DNA of 64,000 bases from Arthrobacter sp. MMS18-M83 (GCF_026683955.1 NZ_CP113343.1:4402001-4466000); one strand, 5' to 3'; counted from the first letter of the stretch, positions 1 through 10,497 are shown. Program-made: numbers and translations. Notes: generated by a model not told the origin, from the sequence alone.

Positions 1-45
1 CCGGTGGCGCAAGCAGCTACCCACAAGTTGATCCGCAAGGGCTAA
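1..45 (+). CDS. 3' end of an unidentified upstream gene (partial)
   Basis: Frame 1 is open from the window edge to a TAA at 43-45 and encodes a short basic tail ending HKLIRKG. It precedes the ileS leader on the same strand. The fragment is too short to identify, and its coding status is inferred only from the open frame and its position. Confidence 0.35.
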   Translation, partial: PVAQAATHKLIRKG

Positions 46-110
46 GGGGAACCGGCGCCGCGCGTTCCATGCCCCAAGTGGAGCTCGCGGCGCCGCTGCC
101 GCTAGACTTG

Positions 111-375
111 TGGCACAAGCTTTGACCCGGACATCACCGGTGAGCTTCCGGAAGAACGCCCCTGGCACCAAGGGTTAGTAGAACCGGACGGGTAAGCCCG
201 TCACAGCAGCAATGAGCGGCCGAACGCCGGAGCAGCTCTCCTCAAAGGAGCAGTGCCAGCGGGCGGTAAGTGAGGTGGTACCGCGGTACCGGCGCTGTTG
301 GAAACAACGGCCTGGCGCCGTCCTCGCATCCTGAATGAAACTTTGTGTTCACCGGCTCAACCCCAGGATGAAGAG
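111..375 (+). promoter_or_regulatory. T-box leader of ileS (translational type)
   Basis: This is a tRNA-Ile-sensing T-box riboswitch. The ATC at 133-135, followed by ACCGGTGAGC, fits an isoleucine specifier. The conserved T-box core GGTGGTACCGCGG is at 275-287. Actinobacterial ileS T-boxes usually control translation. Consistent with that, CATCCTG at 327-333 is perfectly complementary to CAGGATG at 364-370, which contains the ribosome-binding region just before the ATG at 376. There is no poly-U terminator. The element therefore probably frees the ribosome site when uncharged tRNA-Ile binds. The exact ends are approximate. Confidence 0.85.
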
Positions 376-3300
376 ATGACGTATTACCCCAAGGCCTCCG
401 CAACACTGTCCGGCACAGCTTTGTCCGGCACAGCTTTGTCCGGCACCGCAACAGGAGTGTCCGCCTCCGTGAAGTTCCCGGAGATCGAAGAGCGCATCCT
501 CAAATACTGGGATGAGGACGGCACCTTCCAAGCCAGCATTGACCAGCGCAGCGCTGATCTTCCCGGCGGGCACCCTGGCAGCAACGAGTTCGTCTTCTAT
601 GACGGCCCTCCCTTCGCCAACGGCCTGCCCCACTACGGCCACCTCCTGACCGGTTACGCCAAGGACCTGGTGGGCCGCTACCAGACCCAGCGGGGCAAGC
701 GCGTCGAGCGACGCTTCGGCTGGGATACGCACGGCCTTCCCGCTGAGCTCGAAGCCATGAAGCAACTGGGCATGACCGACAAGACCCAGATCGAAGCCAT
801 GGGCATCGACAAGTTCAACGACGCCTGCCGCGCCTCGGTCATGAAGTACGCGGACGAGTGGAAGAGCTATGTCACGCGCCAGGCGCGCTGGGTGGACTTC
901 GACAACGACTACAAGACACTCAACGTCGAATACATGGAGTCGGTCCTCTGGGCCTTCAAACAGCTCCATGAAAAGGGCCTCACCTACAACGGCTACCGCG
1001 TCCTGCCGTACTGCTGGAAGGACGAGACCCCGCTGTCCAACCATGAGCTGCGCATGGATGACGATGTCTACAAAAACCGCCAGGACCAGACCGTCACCGT
1101 GACTTTCCCCATCAAGGCAGGGGAGTCGGACCTCTCCAAGTCCCTCGAAGGTGTGCAGGCGCTCGCCTGGACCACCACCCCTTGGACGCTGCCCACCAAC
1201 CTGGCGCTCGCCGTCGGGCCCGACATCTCCTACGCGGTGGTTCCGGCCGGTCCGAACGGCATCAAGGCCGCCTCCCCGGAGGCCCCCGTGACGGGCAGCT
1301 TCCTGCTGGCCGCCGATCTTCTCGGCACCTACGCCAAGGATCTCGGGTACGACGACGGCGCTGCCGCGGCCGCCGCCGTCACCGCCAGTTACACGGGCTC
1401 CCAGTTGGCTGGCCTGGAGTACGAGCCGCTTTGGGATTACTTCTCCGACGTCGAGAAGTACGGTACGCAGAACGGCTGGCGGTTCCTCGTAGCGGACTAC
1501 GTCACCACCACGGACGGTACGGGCATCGTCCACCAGGCTCCGGCCTACGGTGAAGACGACCAGAAAGTCTGTGAGGACGCCGGTATCCCCGTGGTGCTTT
1601 CCGTCGACGAAGGCGCCAAGTTCCTCCACCTGTTCGCGCACGGGCCCCTTGCCGAGATCTCCGGGCTGCAGGTGTTCGATGCCAACAAGCCGATCACGCA
1701 GGCCCTCCGTTCCGGCGGTCGTTTGGTTCGCCAAGCCAGCTACGAGCACAGCTACCCGCACTGCTGGCGCTGCCGTAACCCCTTGATCTACCGCGCTGTG
1801 TCTTCCTGGTATGTGGAGGTCACCAAGTTCAAGGACCGGATGTCCGAACTGAACCAGGAGATCAACTGGATCCCCGGCAACGTCAAGGACGGACAGTTCG
1901 GCAAATGGCTGGCCAACGCCCGCGACTGGTCCATCAGCCGCAACCGTTACTGGGGCTCGCCCATCCCGGTGTGGCAGTCCGATGACCCCGAGTACCCGCG
2001 CACCGACGTCTACGGCTCCCTCGCCGAGATGGAGGCCGATTTCGGCCGTCTTCCGATGAACAACGACGGCCAGGTTGACCTGCACCGCCCGTTCATCGAC
2101 GAACTGACCCGGCCCAACCCGGACGACCCGCGCTCTCCTGAAGACGGCCAGTCCACCATGCGCCGAGTTGAGGACGTCCTGGACGTCTGGTTCGATTCCG
2201 GTTCAATGCCCTACGGCCAGGTGCACTACCCGTTCCAGAACGAGGAATGGTTCGACACCCACAACCCTGCAGACTTCATCGTGGAGTACATCGGGCAAAC
2301 CCGCGGCTGGTTCTACATGCTGCACATCTTGTCCACGGCACTCTTCGACCGGCCGGCCTTCCGCAATGTGATCAGCCATGGCATCGTCCTGGGCTCGGAT
2401 GGGCAGAAGATGTCCAAGAGCCTGCGTAACTACCCGGACGTCTCCGAGGTCCTGGACCGCGACGGCTCCGACGCCATGCGCTGGTTCCTGATGTCCAGCC
2501 CCATCCTGCGCGGCGGCAACCTCGTGGTCACCGAGCAGGGAATCCGCGACGGCGTCCGCCAGGTCATCTTGCCGCTGTGGAACGTGTACAGCTTCTTCAC
2601 TCTGTACACGAACGCCTCCAATAGTGGCGCCGGCTATGACGCCAAACTGCGCTACGACGGCTACACAGACACCCTGGACCAGTACCTTCTGGCAAACACC
2701 GGGGACCTCGTCCGCAACATCACTTCCAGCCTGGACGAATACGACATTTCCGGCGCCTGCGATGAGCTGCGCAGCTACCTGGACATGCTCACCAACTGGT
2801 ACGTGCGCCGCAGCCGCCAACGCTTCTTCGACGAGAACACCGACGCTTTCGACGCCCTCTACACGGCGCTCGAAGCCGTCTGCCGCGTCTCTGCATCGCT
2901 GCTTCCCCTGGTTTCCGAGGAGATCTGGCGGGGCTTGACCGGCGGCCGCTCCGTGCACTTGGCGGATTGGCCCGAGGCCGCGCTGTTCCCCGCAAACCCG
3001 GATCTCGTGCAAGCCATGGACCGCGTCCAGCAAATCTGCTCGGCCGGTTCCAGCCTGCGCAAGGCCGCCAACCTCCGCGTTCGCCTGCCGCTGCAGGAAC
3101 TCGCGGTGGTGGCACCCGGTGCGGATGCGCTGGAAGGCTTCGCCGCCGTCGTCGCGGACGAACTGAACCTGCGTTCCGTCCGGCTCATGGACGCCGCCAC
3201 GGCGTCGCCGGAGGAATTCGGCATCGAGCAGAAACTCGTGGTCAATGCCCGCGCGGCAGGTCCACGCCTGGGAAAGAACGTCCAGCAGGCCATCAAGGGC

Positions 3301-3723
3301 TCCAAGTCCGGCGACTGGTCGGTTTCCGATGCAGGGGTGGTCACGGCAGGCGGCCTCGAACTGGAACCGCAGGAGTACACGCTGGAAACCGTCGTCGCGG
3401 AATCGGCTGACGGATCCTCCGCGGCAGTGGCTGTCCTCCCCGGTGGTGGCTTCGTGGTCCTGAACACCGAGGTCACCCCGGAACTTGCTGCCGAAGGCCT
3501 GGCGCGCGACATGGTCCGTGCCATCCAGCAGGCCCGCAAGGACGCCGGACTCAACGTCAGCGACCGCATCCACACCACCGTGCTGGCTGTCCACGACGTT
3601 GTTGACGCGCTTCGCGCCAATGAAGAGTTGGTCAAGACCGAAACCCTGTCCCTCAAGCTCGACCCCGTCGTCTCCGGCGACGCCGTCGAGCCGCAGATCA
3701 CTGTTACCAAGATCGAGGCCTAG
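376..3723 (+). CDS. ileS: Isoleucyl-tRNA synthetase
   Basis: Charges tRNA-Ile with isoleucine in the cytoplasm. It is a class I synthetase of about 1115 residues with the HIGH-type motif HYGH at residues 86-89 and KMSKS at 678-682, separated by the large CP1 editing insertion, and with a C-terminal anticodon-binding region. The ATG at 376 is chosen because AGGATG lies 6 to 11 bases upstream and because an earlier in-frame ATG at 298 falls inside the T-box. The N-terminus carries a short low-complexity extension (LSGTA repeated three times, from a 15-bp tandem repeat at about 405-452) before the conserved start around [10 protein letters not shown]. The stop codon lies 3 bases before folC, so the two are probably one operon. 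Confidence 0.97.
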   Translation: MTYYPKASATLSGTALSGTALSGTATGVSASVKFPEIEERILKYWDEDGTFQASIDQRSADLPGGHPGSNEFVFYDGPPFANGLPHYGHLLTGYAKDLVGRYQTQRGKRVERRFGWDTHGLPAELEAMKQLGMTDKTQIEAMGIDKFNDACRASVMKYADEWKSYVTRQARWVDFDNDYKTLNVEYMESVLWAFKQLHEKGLTYNGYRVLPYCWKDETPLSNHELRMDDDVYKNRQDQTVTVTFPIKAGESDLSKSLEGVQALAWTTTPWTLPTNLALAVGPDISYAVVPAGPNGIKAASPEAPVTGSFLLAADLLGTYAKDLGYDDGAAAAAAVTASYTGSQLAGLEYEPLWDYFSDVEKYGTQNGWRFLVADYVTTTDGTGIVHQAPAYGEDDQKVCEDAGIPVVLSVDEGAKFLHLFAHGPLAEISGLQVFDANKPITQALRSGGRLVRQASYEHSYPHCWRCRNPLIYRAVSSWYVEVTKFKDRMSELNQEINWIPGNVKDGQFGKWLANARDWSISRNRYWGSPIPVWQSDDPEYPRTDVYGSLAEMEADFGRLPMNNDGQVDLHRPFIDELTRPNPDDPRSPEDGQSTMRRVEDVLDVWFDSGSMPYGQVHYPFQNEEWFDTHNPADFIVEYIGQTRGWFYMLHILSTALFDRPAFRNVISHGIVLGSDGQKMSKSLRNYPDVSEVLDRDGSDAMRWFLMSSPILRGGNLVVTEQGIRDGVRQVILPLWNVYSFFTLYTNASNSGAGYDAKLRYDGYTDTLDQYLLANTGDLVRNITSSLDEYDISGACDELRSYLDMLTNWYVRRSRQRFFDENTDAFDALYTALEAVCRVSASLLPLVSEEIWRGLTGGRSVHLADWPEAALFPANPDLVQAMDRVQQICSAGSSLRKAANLRVRLPLQELAVVAPGADALEGFAAVVADELNLRSVRLMDAATASPEEFGIEQKLVVNARAAGPRLGKNVQQAIKGSKSGDWSVSDAGVVTAGGLELEPQEYTLETVVAESADGSSAAVAVLPGGGFVVLNTEVTPELAAEGLARDMVRAIQQARKDAGLNVSDRIHTTVLAVHDVVDALRANEELVKTETLSLKLDPVVSGDAVEPQITVTKIEA
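405..452 (+). repeat. Three tandem 15-bp units in the 5' end of ileS
   Basis: The unit TGTCCGGCACAGCTT occurs three times, the last copy diverging at its end. It adds the in-frame pentapeptide LSGTA repeated in the extension upstream of the conserved synthetase fold. The 15-bp length keeps the frame, so copy-number change would be tolerated. Confidence 0.8.
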
Positions 3724-3726
3724 TAC

Positions 3727-5088
3727 ATGAGCGACGAATTCTCCGTAGAAAGCGTCTACGCCGAACTCCTGGGCCGCGCCCCGGAAAACAAAATGGAGCC
3801 GCGGCTGGCGCCGCTGTACCGGGCCATGGACGTGCTGGGGGAGCCCAACAAGGCGTTCCCGATCATCCACATCACCGGCACTAACGGCAAGACATCCACC
3901 GCCCGCATGATTGAGGCTGGGCTTCGCGCCCATGGCTTGAGTACCGGCCGCTACACCAGCCCGCACCTGTCGAAGGTCACCGAGCGCATCAGCATCGACG
4001 GCGAGCCGGTTTCGGATGAGACCTTCGTCCGGATCTGGGACGAGATCCGGCCTTACCTCGAGATCGTGGACAAGGAACTCGAGGCCGACGGCCAGCCCAA
4101 GCTCACATACTTCGAGTGCCTGACCATCCTCGGTTTCGCGATCTTCGCTGACCAGCCCGTCAATGTCGCTGTCATTGAGGTTGGCCTTGGTGGCATCACC
4201 GATGCCACCAACGTAGGCGACGGCCAGGTTTCCGTGGTCACGCCGATTTCGCTCGACCACACGGATCTCCTCGGCGACACCACGGAGGACATCGCCCGCG
4301 AGAAGGCTGGGATCATCAAGCCTGGCGGCTTCCTGGTCAGCGCGGCCCAGCCCGTGGACGCCGCGCAGGTGCTCTTGGAGAAGGCGCGCGAGGTTGGGGT
4401 GCCGTTCCGCTTCGAAGGCGTCGAATTCGGCGTGGAGTCCCGCAGCGTCGCCGTTGGAGGTCAAGTGCTGACCATCCAGGGGCTCGCTGGCCGCTATCAG
4501 GACCTGCTGCTGCCCTTGCACGGCGCCCACCAAGCTGAGAACGCCGCAGTCGCCGTCGCGGCCCTCGAAGCGTTCCTGGGTGGCGGCGAAAAAGAGCTCG
4601 ACGGCGATGTCCTCCGCGAGGCTTTCGGCAACGTCACGTCGCCCGGCCGTCTTGAAGTGGTACGCACCGCTCCCACGATCATCGTGGACGCCGCCCACAA
4701 CCCTGATGGCATCCGCGTCTCGGCCGAGGCAATCGAAGAGGCCTTCAGCTTCAGCAAGCTGGTGGTGGTCCTCGGGGTCCTCAAGGAAAAAGACGCGGAA
4801 GAAATCCTGCGGCAGCTCAAGGAATCCCTGGGCGGACTGGCAGAAGAGTTCTGCTTCACGCAGTCGAGCTCACCGCGGGCCATCCCGGCCGCGCAACTGG
4901 CCGATCTCGCCGTCGACCTCGGATTCGGTGCGGACAACGTCCACATTGCTGAGAAGCTCGATGACGCGATCGAATGGGCTGTGGAACGCGCTGAAGCCAA
5001 CGAAGACCTGGCCGGCGGGGTACTTGTCACCGGTTCCATCACCGTGGTGGCCGAAGCCCGCGTGCTCCTTGGAAAGGCCGGTGCCTAA
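3727..5088 (+). CDS. folC: Bifunctional folylpolyglutamate synthase / dihydrofolate synthase
   Basis: Joins glutamate to dihydropteroate and to reduced folates (ATP-dependent Mur-ligase fold, cytoplasm). The 453 residues are normal for FolC. The ATP-binding P-loop GTNGKTSTARM lies near residues 54-64, and the Mur ligase central domain contains EVGLGGITDATN. The C-terminal domain begins near VTSPGRLEVVRTAP. The gene starts 3 bases after the ileS stop and ends 2 bases before the next ATG, so it sits within a tight ileS-folC-DUF4233-ndk cluster. Confidence 0.95.
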   Translation: MSDEFSVESVYAELLGRAPENKMEPRLAPLYRAMDVLGEPNKAFPIIHITGTNGKTSTARMIEAGLRAHGLSTGRYTSPHLSKVTERISIDGEPVSDETFVRIWDEIRPYLEIVDKELEADGQPKLTYFECLTILGFAIFADQPVNVAVIEVGLGGITDATNVGDGQVSVVTPISLDHTDLLGDTTEDIAREKAGIIKPGGFLVSAAQPVDAAQVLLEKAREVGVPFRFEGVEFGVESRSVAVGGQVLTIQGLAGRYQDLLLPLHGAHQAENAAVAVAALEAFLGGGEKELDGDVLREAFGNVTSPGRLEVVRTAPTIIVDAAHNPDGIRVSAEAIEEAFSFSKLVVVLGVLKEKDAEEILRQLKESLGGLAEEFCFTQSSSPRAIPAAQLADLAVDLGFGADNVHIAEKLDDAIEWAVERAEANEDLAGGVLVTGSITVVAEARVLLGKAGA

Positions 5089-5090
5089 GC

Positions 5091-5543
5091 ATGGCCAAAC
5101 TCACGAAGGCCCAGCGCGAGTGGCGCCCGGGGATGCGCAAGAAGCGCCGTTCCACCAAGGTGATGTTTGCTTCGACCGTGCTCCTCCTGGAAGCTTTCGT
5201 CGCTTTCTTCGCCACCTTGGCTGTTTTCGGCCTGAAGCGTGGAGAGATATCGCCGGCACTGATCCTGACCTTCGGCATTACATTAAGCGTTGTGCTGGTC
5301 CTGGCCTGTGCTGTCCTCAGCAAGCCGTGGGGCGTCGGAGTTGGCTGGGCATTGCAGCTGGTTCTGATCCTTACTGGATTCGCCGAGCCTACGATGTTCG
5401 TCGTGGGAATCCTGTTTGCGGCGTGCTGGTGGTACGGCATCCGCGCCGGCATGAGGATTGACCGCGACAACGCCAAGCGCGATCGCGAACAAGCCGAGTG
5501 GAACGCCTCGCACGGGGAAGACGCTACGGGTCAGTCCGCTTGA
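5091..5543 (+). CDS. DUF4233 family membrane protein
   Basis: A 150-residue protein with a basic N-terminus (KAQREWRPGMRKKRRSTK) and about four predicted membrane helices between residues 24 and 122, then a charged cytoplasmic tail. This matches DUF4233 proteins, which in actinobacteria lie between folC and ndk. No biochemical function is established. It begins 2 bases after folC and is almost certainly co-transcribed. Confidence 0.85.
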   Translation: MAKLTKAQREWRPGMRKKRRSTKVMFASTVLLLEAFVAFFATLAVFGLKRGEISPALILTFGITLSVVLVLACAVLSKPWGVGVGWALQLVLILTGFAEPTMFVVGILFAACWWYGIRAGMRIDRDNAKRDREQAEWNASHGEDATGQSA

Positions 5544-5597
5544 GCCGAACCACGTAAACTGGCTGGGAAACCCACACACCACCACATTGGAGCAACC

Positions 5598-6017
5598 GTG
5601 AGCATTGAGCGCACCCTTGTACTGATCAAGCCCGACGGCGTCGCCCGCAACCTGAGCGGCAGCATCCTCGCCCGCATAGAGTCCAAGGGATACTCCTTGG
5701 TCGAATTGAAGAAGGTCAACGCCACCCGCGAGCTGCTGGAGGAGCACTACGAAGAGCACCTCGGCAAGCCGTTTTACGAGCCGCTGGTTGAGTTCATGCT
5801 CAGCGGCCCGGTTGTCGCCGCCATTTTCGAGGGCCATCGCGTGATCGAGGGCTTCCGCTCCCTTGCCGGAACCACGGACCCGACGACGGCGGCACCGGGC
5901 ACCATCCGCGGTGACTTCGGCCGCGACTGGGGCCTGGCCGTGCAACAGAACCTGGTGCACGGTTCCGACTCGGTTGATTCCGCCGAGCGCGAGATCAAGA
6001 TCTGGTTCGGCGCGTAG
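5598..6017 (+). CDS. ndk: Nucleoside diphosphate kinase
   Basis: Transfers the gamma-phosphate from ATP to other nucleoside diphosphates through a phosphohistidine. The 139 residues include the signature NLVHGSDS, whose active-site histidine is residue 121 here, and the N-terminal [12 protein letters not shown] strand. A GGAGCAACC ribosome site precedes the ATG-like start (GTG at 5598). The gene is the last of the ileS cluster and is followed by a strong terminator. Confidence 0.97.
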   Translation: MSIERTLVLIKPDGVARNLSGSILARIESKGYSLVELKKVNATRELLEEHYEEHLGKPFYEPLVEFMLSGPVVAAIFEGHRVIEGFRSLAGTTDPTTAAPGTIRGDFGRDWGLAVQQNLVHGSDSVDSAEREIKIWFGA

Positions 6018-6034
6018 TTTCCCCCAAGCCAATG

Positions 6035-6076
6035 GCAGAAGGGGCCCATGTTCACGCGAACATGGGCCCCTTCTGC
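6035..6076. terminator. Terminator hairpin between convergent ndk and VKOR genes
   Basis: The inverted repeat GCAGAAGGGGCCCATGTTC ... GAACATGGGCCCCTTCTGC forms a roughly 19-bp perfect stem with a 4-base loop. It lies 17 bases after ndk and 29 bases from the end of the oppositely directed VKOR gene, so it can serve both. Confidence 0.85.
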
Positions 6077-6105
6077 GGTTAATAGCTCAGTTACGGGATA
6101 AGCGC

Positions 6106-6819
6106 TCAGTAGCCCGATGTGCCAATGAAGACGTTGATGAAGGCAAAGAAGATGCTCGCGATCACGGCAACGTAGAGGAGCGCGGAAATGATCCAACCGG
6201 ATTCGCCTAGGATCTTGGCCAAGCGGGCGGGCGCCGGAATGACCCCATGCACCATGTTCCTGATGGTCACGAACACGAAAAGCGGAATCATGCATGCCCA
6301 CACCACCATGCAGAACGGGCACAAGACGTGAATGACATACAAAGCCTGCGACCACAGCCACACGATGAAGATGAAGCCCAGTGTCACGCCGGTCTGAAGC
6401 CCGACCCAGTACCAGCGGGCGAACTTGGCCCCCGCAAAGATGGCCATGGCCGTGGTGATGATCACGGCAAAGGCTACGATGCCGATGAACATGTTGGGGA
6501 AGCCGAAGACCGAACTCTGCGGTGTCTTCATGACACTGCCGCAGGACACCCACGGATTGACGTCGCAGACCGTTGCGTGGTTCGGGTCGATGAGGACCTG
6601 CAATTTCTCGAGGACGAGCGCGCCGGATGCCAGCCAGGCTATGGCGCCGGTGACGAGCAGCAACCACGCAATGGGCCGGTCGCGGACCATGCGCGGCACG
6701 GCCGCGTCGGCGGCGTTTCCCCCATCGGGGCTTTTCCCTGCGTTGTCCTTCCCGGTTTTCTCTTGCCGGAGGGAGAGGGAGTTGTTATTGGCCAGGTTCG
6801 GGCTGGCGGGGCTCGGCAT
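6106..6819 (-). CDS. Vitamin K epoxide reductase family membrane protein
   Basis: A 237-residue polytopic membrane protein of the VKOR family. Bacterial members reoxidise DsbA-like thiol oxidases using quinones, supporting disulfide formation outside the membrane. The conserved cysteine pair is in CDVNPWVSCGS and the redox CxxC is CPFC; about five hydrophobic segments follow a polar 50-residue N-terminus. The ATG at 6819 is chosen because AAAGGA lies about 9 bases upstream; a much longer open frame extends upstream but lacks support. No DsbA partner is adjacent, and substrate specificity is inferred from the family only. Confidence 0.9.
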   Translation of the reverse strand: MPSPASPNLANNNSLSLRQEKTGKDNAGKSPDGGNAADAAVPRMVRDRPIAWLLLVTGAIAWLASGALVLEKLQVLIDPNHATVCDVNPWVSCGSVMKTPQSSVFGFPNMFIGIVAFAVIITTAMAIFAGAKFARWYWVGLQTGVTLGFIFIVWLWSQALYVIHVLCPFCMVVWACMIPLFVFVTIRNMVHGVIPAPARLAKILGESGWIISALLYVAVIASIFFAFINVFIGTSGY

Positions 6820-7286
6820 GGTTAGCGGTCCTTTACTGGAAAGCCCGGCCCGGGGCCGGGGGTGCTCTTGGGAGGATTCTAGCCTCGGTGGCTGGATGCG
6901 GCGTCCAGACGACCACGGCACGGAAGCTTTCGCGAGGTGATTCCTGCCGGGAGCGCGGGCGTGTGAGAGAATGAACATGGCCGGAAGCCGATCCACATGC
7001 GGAATCCGGTCCGGTATCTTGTTCGCAAGACCGCCATTCACGTGCAGGGCATGCCCAGGATCCGTTGATCCACGGTAGGCCCGCGGTGGCAATGGACGGC
7101 ACCTGGTTGTGGCACTAGAACAACGGGTTTGGATCAAGGCCGGCTTTCCGTGAATGCCGCACCCTCAAGCTGGTGCGAACCGGAAAGACCACTACTGACT
7201 TCTGTCAACGCCTGCGGGTTTTGACAATATTTGCCCCTCTGGGCGCCGGATGTGGCGGTTGCGCAAGGGCAGGAGTGTCACCACAT
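6820..7286. other. Divergent intergenic region, VKOR / RNase E leader
   Basis: The 467 bases separate the VKOR start from the rne start on opposite strands. I see no convincing gene. It must hold both promoters; TTGACA lies near 7223 on the + strand, but no good -10 follows at the usual spacing. A long 5' leader for rne is plausible because E. coli rne is autoregulated through its leader, but no specific structure is identified here. Confidence 0.5.
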
Positions 7287-10200
7287 ATGGATAACGAGCA
7301 AGTTGTAGCCGTCGCCGAAGATGCGGCGTCCACCGAGACCACTGAAGCACCCAAGAAAGCCACCCGAACCCGCCGCAAGGCGGTGCCGAAGACGGTCGCC
7401 GCGGAAGAGACCCCCGACGCCGGAGCTGCAGCATCCGTTGCGGAGCCACTTACCGAAGACGCAGGTGCCGACGCGTCCAAGGCTCCTGTCCGGCGCACCC
7501 GGACACGGAAGAAGGTCGAAACGCCGGAGCCGCTGCCAGGATTCGCTGAAGAAGCTCCGGCCGGTGGCGAGGTAGCAGGGGCCGCCGCCGTCGTGGAACC
7601 TGAAATTGCGGCAGAAACTGAAGCGGTCCCGGAAAAGCCGGTCCGCCGTCGTCGTACTACGAAGGCGAAGACCGTAGAGCCGGTTGTCGAAGAAGCCGAG
7701 GTTGAAGCGCTGGCTACCGAGGTTGCGCCCGAGGAAACCACTGAGGAACCGGCCGCCGAGCCCGCAGCTGCAAGCCCGGTCGCCTCGCTGTTCCTGGAAC
7801 CGGCCTCCGTCACGTCCATGATCTTCCAGGCACCCGACTTGAGCGCAGTTGCCAGGCCGGTCGTCGTCGAACAGGAATCTGTAGCCGACGCTGAGGAAAC
7901 TGCCGAGGATGGGGAACTCGACGATGCCGGCAGCCGCCGCCGCCGTCGCAGCCGCGGGCGCCGTGGGCGTCGCGGCACCGAACGCGAAGATGCCGCTGGC
8001 GAAGAAGCTTCCGCGGAATCCGACGACGAGGTGGAAGCCGGTACCGAGGAAGTCCTTGAGGAAGGCGTGACCTCCCGACGTCGTCGGCGCCGTCGTCGTG
8101 GCGACCAGGACCTGGAGCTGACGGGCGGCGGAGACGACGATCCCCCCAACACTGTGACCCGTGTCCGCGCTCCCCGCGCACACGTTGAGTCCACGAGCAG
8201 CTCCGACCGCGTCACTAGCGTCAAGGGCTCCACTCGCCTTGAAGCCAAGAAGCAGCGCCGCCGCGAGTCCCGCGAGACCGGCCGCCGCCGCCAGGTCATC
8301 ACCGAAGCCGAATTCCTGGCTCGCCGCGAGTCCGTGGACCGCCAGATGATCGTTCGCCAGCGCGACGACAGGATCCAAATCGGCGTACTGGAAGACGGCG
8401 TGCTCGCGGAGCACTTCGTGTCCAAGACACAGCAGGATTCCCTGATCGGCAACGTCTACCTGGGCAAAGTCCAGAACGTGCTGCCGTCGATGGAAGCCGC
8501 ATTCGTCGACATCGGACGCGGCCGCAACGCCGTGCTGTACGCCGGTGAAGTCAACTGGGATGCCGTCACTCTGGAAGGCAAACCGCGCCGCATTGAAAAC
8601 GCCCTGAAGTCCGGCGATTCCGTGCTGGTACAGGTCACCAAGGACCCGGTTGGCCACAAGGGTGCGCGCTTGACGAGCCAGATTTCGCTCCCTGGCCGCT
8701 ACCTCGTGTACGTACCAGGTGGTTCCATGACCGGCATCTCCCGCAAGCTGCCCGACGTCGAGCGCAACCGTCTAAAGAAGATCCTCAAGGATCGCCTCCC
8801 CGACAACGCGGGCGTCATTGTCCGGACCGCGGCTGAAGGTGCTTCCGAGGAAGAGCTGACACACGATATCAACCGCCTGCGGGCCCAGTGGGAAGGCATC
8901 GAAAGCCAGTCCACGTCCACCAAGATCCTTGCGCCCGAACTGTTGTACGGCGAACCGGACCTCACCATCAAGGTTGTCCGTGACGTCTTCAACGAGGACT
9001 TCTCGAAGCTCATCGTCTCCGGCGACGAAGCCTGGGACACCATCGAGGCCTACGTGACCTACGTGGCTCCGGATCTGGTAGGCCGCCTTGAGAAGTGGAC
9101 TTCAGACCAGGACATCTTCTCGGCATGGCGCGTGGACGAACAGATCCACAAGGCATTGGATCGCAAGGTCTTCCTGCCCTCCGGCGGCTCCCTCGTGATC
9201 GACCGCACCGAAGCCATGACCGTTGTTGACGTCAACACCGGGAAGTTCACCGGCAGCGGTGGCAACCTCGAGGAAACCGTCACCAAGAACAACCTTGAAG
9301 CTGCCGAAGAAGTGGTCCGTCAGCTGCGCTTGCGCGACATCGGCGGAATCATCGTCATCGACTTCATCGACATGGTCCTGGAATCCAACCGCGATCTCGT
9401 GTTGCGCCGCCTGGTCGAGTGCCTCGGCCGGGACCGCACCAAGCACCAGGTTGCCGAAGTGACCTCGCTTGGCTTGGTCCAGATGACCCGCAAGCGCATG
9501 GGCACCGGCCTGCTTGAGGTCTTCGGCGAGCAGTGTGAGACGTGTGCTGGACGGGGAATCGTCACCCACGACGAGCCCGTGGAGCACCGCCGGGCCAATG
9601 TGGTGGCCGCCGAACACCACCACCCGCGCACTGAGTCACAGCCGGCCGTCCGCCCGGAGCAGCGCAAGCGCCGCCGCGGCAGGGGTACGGGGCAAGGGAC
9701 AACTGAGCTCCCGCTGACCCCTCTGGCTCCGGTCCACGTCGAATCGACGGATCCCAATCGCCAGGCAGCAACCCGCGCTGCCCTCGCCACCATCGCGGCT
9801 GCCGCCCACGCTGCACACCTGCACGACGACGAGCTACACCACGCCGCGGATTCGCTCGCCGGCGGGCACGTAGCGGAAGCAACCCCGGTCCAGGCCCCCG
9901 CGGCCCCGGTCCAGGCTCCTGCCGCTTCTTCGAGTGGCGAGGAACGTTCAAAGCCTGTCCTGCGATTCGGCGGCGAGGAAGTGGCGTTGCCCTTCGTCCA
10001 CCACGAAGAAGAGCCAGCGAGTGGCGCACCTGCCATGAGCTTGGATCTGTTGGCGCAGGCGTTCGCAGGCCTCGGCGAGGCCCCCGACACCGCGAGGATG
10101 GCGACAGAAGCCCAGGAAGCCCCCGCAGGGGCCTCCGCCGCTGCATCCGGGGAATCCTCGGAGTCGTCAGGATCGCCTGGACGCCGAGGTCGCCGCAACC

Positions 10201-10382
10201 GTAGTGCCAGCCGGGCCCAGGGTGCCGCCAACGCCACCGACGTGGAGCACCACGAGGTTGCCGCCCCTGCCTCCGGCGGGGCCGCGCACGAGGCCAAGGC
10301 TCCCGATGCTGCTCCGGCTAAGTCGACGGCGGCAGCGGAACCGATCATCCTCGGAGTCGGCGTGCCCAAGTCCGAGCTCTGA
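7287..10382 (+). CDS. rne: Ribonuclease E/G
   Basis: Endoribonuclease for mRNA decay and rRNA processing. The catalytic core sits in the middle of a 1031-residue protein, as usual in actinobacteria. An acidic/Ala-rich, arginine-patched N-terminal arm of roughly 330 residues is followed by an S1 domain (QIGVLEDGVLAEHF onward), the catalytic DNase-I-like part with VDVNTGKF and IDFIDM, and the zinc-link CETCAGRG. A disordered C-terminal tail of about 270 residues follows. The ATG at 7287 is preceded by AGGAG; an upstream in-frame GTG at 7173 would add an unconserved 38-residue segment. The arms may scaffold a degradosome, which is an inference from the family. Confidence 0.95.
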   Translation: MDNEQVVAVAEDAASTETTEAPKKATRTRRKAVPKTVAAEETPDAGAAASVAEPLTEDAGADASKAPVRRTRTRKKVETPEPLPGFAEEAPAGGEVAGAAAVVEPEIAAETEAVPEKPVRRRRTTKAKTVEPVVEEAEVEALATEVAPEETTEEPAAEPAAASPVASLFLEPASVTSMIFQAPDLSAVARPVVVEQESVADAEETAEDGELDDAGSRRRRRSRGRRGRRGTEREDAAGEEASAESDDEVEAGTEEVLEEGVTSRRRRRRRRGDQDLELTGGGDDDPPNTVTRVRAPRAHVESTSSSDRVTSVKGSTRLEAKKQRRRESRETGRRRQVITEAEFLARRESVDRQMIVRQRDDRIQIGVLEDGVLAEHFVSKTQQDSLIGNVYLGKVQNVLPSMEAAFVDIGRGRNAVLYAGEVNWDAVTLEGKPRRIENALKSGDSVLVQVTKDPVGHKGARLTSQISLPGRYLVYVPGGSMTGISRKLPDVERNRLKKILKDRLPDNAGVIVRTAAEGASEEELTHDINRLRAQWEGIESQSTSTKILAPELLYGEPDLTIKVVRDVFNEDFSKLIVSGDEAWDTIEAYVTYVAPDLVGRLEKWTSDQDIFSAWRVDEQIHKALDRKVFLPSGGSLVIDRTEAMTVVDVNTGKFTGSGGNLEETVTKNNLEAAEEVVRQLRLRDIGGIIVIDFIDMVLESNRDLVLRRLVECLGRDRTKHQVAEVTSLGLVQMTRKRMGTGLLEVFGEQCETCAGRGIVTHDEPVEHRRANVVAAEHHHPRTESQPAVRPEQRKRRRGRGTGQGTTELPLTPLAPVHVESTDPNRQAATRAALATIAAAAHAAHLHDDELHHAADSLAGGHVAEATPVQAPAAPVQAPAASSSGEERSKPVLRFGGEEVALPFVHHEEEPASGAPAMSLDLLAQAFAGLGEAPDTARMATEAQEAPAGASAAASGESSESSGSPGRRGRRNRSASRAQGAANATDVEHHEVAAPASGGAAHEAKAPDAAPAKSTAAAEPIILGVGVPKSEL

Positions 10383-10399
10383 GCGAGTTACCCTGTCCG

Positions 10400-10440
10400 A
10401 AGCCCCGGCCGTTTCCGCTCCTGTGAAACCGCCGGGGCTT
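10400..10440 (+). terminator. Probable terminator after rne
   Basis: AAGCCCCGGC at 10400-10409 is complementary to GCCGGGGCTT at 10431-10440, giving a GC-rich 10-bp stem with a loop of about 21 bases. No long U-tract follows, so efficiency is uncertain. It separates rne from the thiamin riboswitch. Confidence 0.6.
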
Positions 10441-10497
10441 CGGCGTTGCTGGACATTTCAGCGGGCGCCGTGTGATCCGGGTTAAGCTAAAGGACTG

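Noticed and set aside
2203..4698. Very long antisense open frame over ileS-folC (831 codons), and similar ones at 349-2085, 22194-24656, 51493-53772 and 56762-58792
   Set aside because: They are exact shadows of strongly conserved genes, as expected in GC-rich DNA. They have no domain and no ribosome site.
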